From contig CAYWMP010000123.1 in assembly GCA_964459445.1 (NCBI GenBank), positions 1 through 18,077 on the forward strand: DNA of 18,077 bases. The letters are read 5' to 3'. The DNA is from CAYWMP01 sp964459445 (GTDB taxonomy: Bacteria; Desulfobacterota; DSM-4660; Desulfatiglandales; HGW-15). Under the pieces are notes generated by a model. That model was given only the letters and a program-made list of their open reading frames with translations, was not told the DNA's origin and did not search any database. The position numbers were made by a program, and so were the translations under genes. Of the stretch, positions 15,936 through 18,077 are shown in pieces; within the stretch, counting starts at the first letter, position 1; the number at the start of each line of letters is the position of its first letter.

Positions 15936-15962
15936 TTGAAAATATATTGTATTGTCTATAAA
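15936..15962 (+). promoter_or_regulatory. Candidate promoter of the toxin-antitoxin pair
   Basis: TTGAAA (15936-15941) and TATAAA (15957-15962) are separated by 15 bases, a little short, and sit 30 bases before the GTG at 15993. An AATATATT palindrome (15940-15947) within the spacer could be an operator bound by the antitoxin. This is a match by eye only. Confidence 0.3.
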
Positions 15963-15992
15963 CTGCTCACAAGTACTAAAGGAGATAAGGAA

Positions 15993-16235
15993 GTGGGAGA
16001 AGATAGAAAACATATTGTTTCCGATCCATCAATAATGATGGGTAAACCCGTAATAGCAGGGACCCGTATCACCGTTGAGCTCATTTTAGAAAAACTAGCT
16101 GCTGGTGAAACGATGGACCAGATTCTGGAAGCGCACCCTCGCCTCTCTCGTGATGCCATTCATGAAGCCCTATCATTTGCTGCTGAAGCCTTGAAAGCCG
16201 ATGTAGTCTATCCTATTCATATGGTAGGAACGTGA
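15993..16235 (+). CDS. DUF433 family antitoxin
   Basis: This 80-residue protein is of the DUF433 (VapB-like) type: HIVSDPSIMMGKPVIAGTRITVELILEKLAAGET, then a helical MDQILEAHPRLSRDAIHEALSFA, which forms a winged-helix-like DNA-binding fold. Family members pair with PIN-like DUF5615 toxins, neutralise them and probably repress their own promoter. The frame is open from a TTG at 15936, but GGAG at 15981-15984 and the family's usual length point to the GTG at 15993. It overlaps the toxin gene by four bases (GTGA), a sign of coupled translation. Confidence 0.86.
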   Translation: MGEDRKHIVSDPSIMMGKPVIAGTRITVELILEKLAAGETMDQILEAHPRLSRDAIHEALSFAAEALKADVVYPIHMVGT

Positions 16236-16585
16236 ATTTTGTCGCCGATGAGAGCGTGGATCAGCAAATCGTTGAAAGGCTGCGTGATGATGGTCATTCC
16301 GTGATTTATGTGGCCGAGATGGATCCTGGAATTCCTGACGATGAAGTTATTCGTTTAGCGAACCAAAAGTCCACTATATTGATAACGGCAGACAAAGATT
16401 TCGGTGAATTGGTTTTTCGCCGAGCCTTAGCTACTCACGGCGTTGTTCTCATCAGACTGGCGGGACTTTCTCAATCAATCAAGGCGGAAATGCTCTCTTC
16501 TGCGGTTAAAGAACACGCTTCCGAATTAACAAACGCATTTTCGGTTGTCAGACCGGGAACAATCCGCATTCGCCCTAAATCCTAG
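16232..16585 (+). CDS. DUF5615 PIN-like toxin
   Basis: This 117-residue protein has the DUF5615 (Mut7-C/PIN-like) pattern: FVADESVDQQIVERLRDDGH at the start, then GIPDDEVIRLANQKSTILITADKDFGEL, with acidic residues D6, D36-D37 and D55/D57 that may form a metal site as in PIN-domain RNases. The expected role is an RNA-cleaving toxin held in check by the upstream DUF433 protein; RNase activity is inferred from the fold, not shown for this protein. The start is a GTG overlapping the antitoxin stop. The length is normal and all likely acidic residues are present, so the pair looks intact. Confidence 0.85.
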   Translation: MNFVADESVDQQIVERLRDDGHSVIYVAEMDPGIPDDEVIRLANQKSTILITADKDFGELVFRRALATHGVVLIRLAGLSQSIKAEMLSSAVKEHASELTNAFSVVRPGTIRIRPKS

Positions 16586-16643
16586 AGAAGCGGAAATCCT
16601 TCAAAGCAGTTCGAGCCATTATGCCCCTATCCAGACAAGCTTA

Positions 16644-16702
16644 TCAGCGGTCCAACTACTTGCCCGAGTCCCGGTAGATCAAAAAGGTTTTCAAACCGCT
16701 GA
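16644..16702. repeat. Inverted repeat between convergent genes
   Basis: TCAGCGGT (16644-16651) is matched by ACCGCTGA (16695-16702), with a small inner palindrome GGTTTTCAAACC around 16686-16697. It lies between the toxin gene and the opposing oxidoreductase gene, where a two-way terminator would be expected, but the 43-base loop and absent T tracts make this weak. Confidence 0.3.
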
Positions 16703-16706
16703 GCTA

Positions 16707-18077
16707 CTAAAATAAAACCTCAATCCCCAGTTCCTTCATCTTTTCCTGAGTAGGGCCGGTGCCGGTAGAATCCCAACCAACGGCCTCAAAAAATTCCTGT
16801 TTGAGTAGCTCCATATCTATGGTCATGTCCCTTAAGGGCCCTTTTTCCAAAGGCGGATTACCCAGCGCCCTTTCATGAATCCTCTGGTGTTCTCCGGTAA
16901 TCCCTTCTCGCCTGTTAAAGGCCTTTCGCAGGCTAAGAATTCTCTCGCCGACCTTGAAGTACTCATCAGCCGATAAATCCCAACCGGTCACCGCATTCAG
17001 GTATTCCACTACCGGTAATGGGCTTGTCATAGCACCGAACATACACATGCCGGTCGCATTGACAAGCTGCATGTAGATGCTGCCCGCTGCATAAAGCCTT
17101 ACTTTCTTCGCAACCTTTCCTTTGGCACCCTTGATCATACGGTTTGCTTCGGGAAATTTCTTTTTCACACCATAAAGTCCAGGATAAAGGTAGCAGGATA
17201 TGGTGTGCCGCCCCGGCGTGGGTTCACATTCATAGGCAATCGCATACCCGGCATCCAGCCTCGAATCATGCATAGGGAGTTCCTGCCCGCCGGCATGTAA
17301 TGCGAATGCCTCCGAACCCTTGCCTATTTTTTCGGAAGCTCGCTTTACGCCGTCGGCTAGGGTATCGCCGAATCCCTCCCTTTTGATGATTAATTAATTC
17401 TGTGAGCCTGATAGCCTCTTGTGTCTTTCCCCAGCCCAGTGCCAGTCCACCGGTCTTTTCTTCATCGATGATACCCTTCTCAAAACACTCGATGGCAAAG
17501 GCGACGGCTGCCCCTGTTGAAATGGTGTCGATGCCTGCACGGTTGCACATCTCATTCATCTCGATGATGGCATCAAGATCATCGTTGAGTATCAATCCCC
17601 CAAAGGCCCCGAGGGTTTCATACTCGGGTTTGTGTCCAGTGGCGCCCTTGTAGCGTCCCCTTTTGATATCAATGATCCCGCCACAACCTAAGGGACAGGC
17701 CTGACAGGCATAGCGGCGTTTCTGATAACTGATGACGTGCTCATCCGAGCCCTTCGCGGCCATCTCGATGGGATAATCAACAATGCCGATGCCTTTCCAA
17801 TTTTTTATGGGCATATCACCTATCATGGCGGAGTAAACAGTGAGCCCCGAGGTACCGTATCTTCTGTAGATCTCTTTGAGTGTGGAGGCCTGTGCCGGTA
17901 TTGAAACGCCGGTTCGGGCGATAAGCTGGCTCAAATAATTCATGAACCGGACAGTAAGTTTGTCGGATCTTTTGGATTTCTTGAAGTCTTCGAGAAACGC
18001 TTTGTTTATTTCTTTCACATCATCCGGCCGGGTTACGGAAACCTTTTGGCTGCCCCGCACTGCAACGGCCTTTAAAT
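16707..18077 (-). pseudogene. Aldehyde:ferredoxin oxidoreductase, frameshifted and cut by the window edge
   Basis: This is the 3' two-thirds or so of a gene for a tungsten-pterin enzyme that oxidises aldehydes to acids with ferredoxin. It enters from the right edge in frame (LKAVAVRGSQKVSV), so the true start is outside. The first visible frame runs to about 17390 and includes three [4Fe-4S] ligands, CQACPLGC (near 17685-17710). A shift then occurs in the TTAATTAA stretch at about 17388-17399. The other frame continues with IKREGFGDTLADGVKRASEK, AFALHAGGQELPMHDSR and the fourth cluster cysteine (ATGMCMFG, near 17045) to the stop at 16707. One extra base, or two or five missing ones, would explain it. 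All domains are otherwise intact, so it is either a fresh pseudogene or a sequencing or assembly error. Confidence 0.82.

Noticed and set aside
16640..16706. Possible tRNA on the minus strand, because GTAGCTCAGCGG resembles a tRNA D-arm
   Set aside because: No acceptor stem, anticodon arm or T-arm with the GTTCGAATC-type loop can be built around it.
1..18077. CRISPR array
   Set aside because: No regularly spaced direct repeats were seen anywhere in the window.

Overview
The window reads as a chromosomal piece of an anaerobic bacterium, most likely a deltaproteobacterium (Desulfobacterota). The grounds are gene content: a TAXI-type TRAP transporter, an orphan branched-chain-amino-acid-type binding protein, a Tat-exported DUF362 protein and a tungsten-type aldehyde:ferredoxin oxidoreductase, with moderate GC and AGGAGG-like ribosome binding sites. 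The lineage is inferred and no marker gene is present. No rRNA, tRNA or CRISPR array is visible.

Layout. (1) 114-4815: a solute-uptake and signalling cluster on the + strand: a Peripla_BP_6-type binding protein without ABC subunits, a TAXI binding protein, its fused TRAP permease and a single-domain response regulator. (2) 4816-5324: a gene-free gap holding a short MITE-like element (5020-5223) with perfect 15-bp terminal inverted repeats. (3) 5325-9023: separate + strand genes for a class III nucleotide cyclase with a C-terminal membrane anchor, a pentapeptide-repeat protein and a RhlB-like DEAD-box helicase. (4) 9115-9810, - strand: a DUF554 membrane protein. The gap after it carries a second, solitary copy of the MITE end (9884-9906). 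(5) 9976-12041: a tight three-gene run of exported proteins: Tat-DUF362 protein, a small DUF6599-like protein and a periplasmic cyclophilin. (6) 12390-14801: a large secreted penicillin-acylase-family Ntn hydrolase, ending in a strong hairpin. (7) 14802-16585: a small accessory island: a 12-residue start of an IS3-type transposase, an AT-rich orphan gene with a PD-(D/E)XK-like motif, and a DUF433/DUF5615 toxin-antitoxin pair. (8) 16707-18077, - strand: the 3' part of an aldehyde ferredoxin oxidoreductase gene, broken by a frameshift and running off the right edge.

How they fit together. The TAXI binding protein and the fused permease make one complete Na+/H+-driven uptake system. The adjacent response regulator may tie it to a sensor encoded elsewhere. 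The DUF362, DUF6599-like and cyclophilin products all carry export signals and probably work in the cell envelope. The 14.8-16.6 kb segment looks like a landing site for transferred genes. The most unusual items are the two-copy mobile end, the cyclase with a duplicated linker and two 2TM modules, the AT-rich putative nuclease beside a transposase remnant, and the frameshifted AOR.
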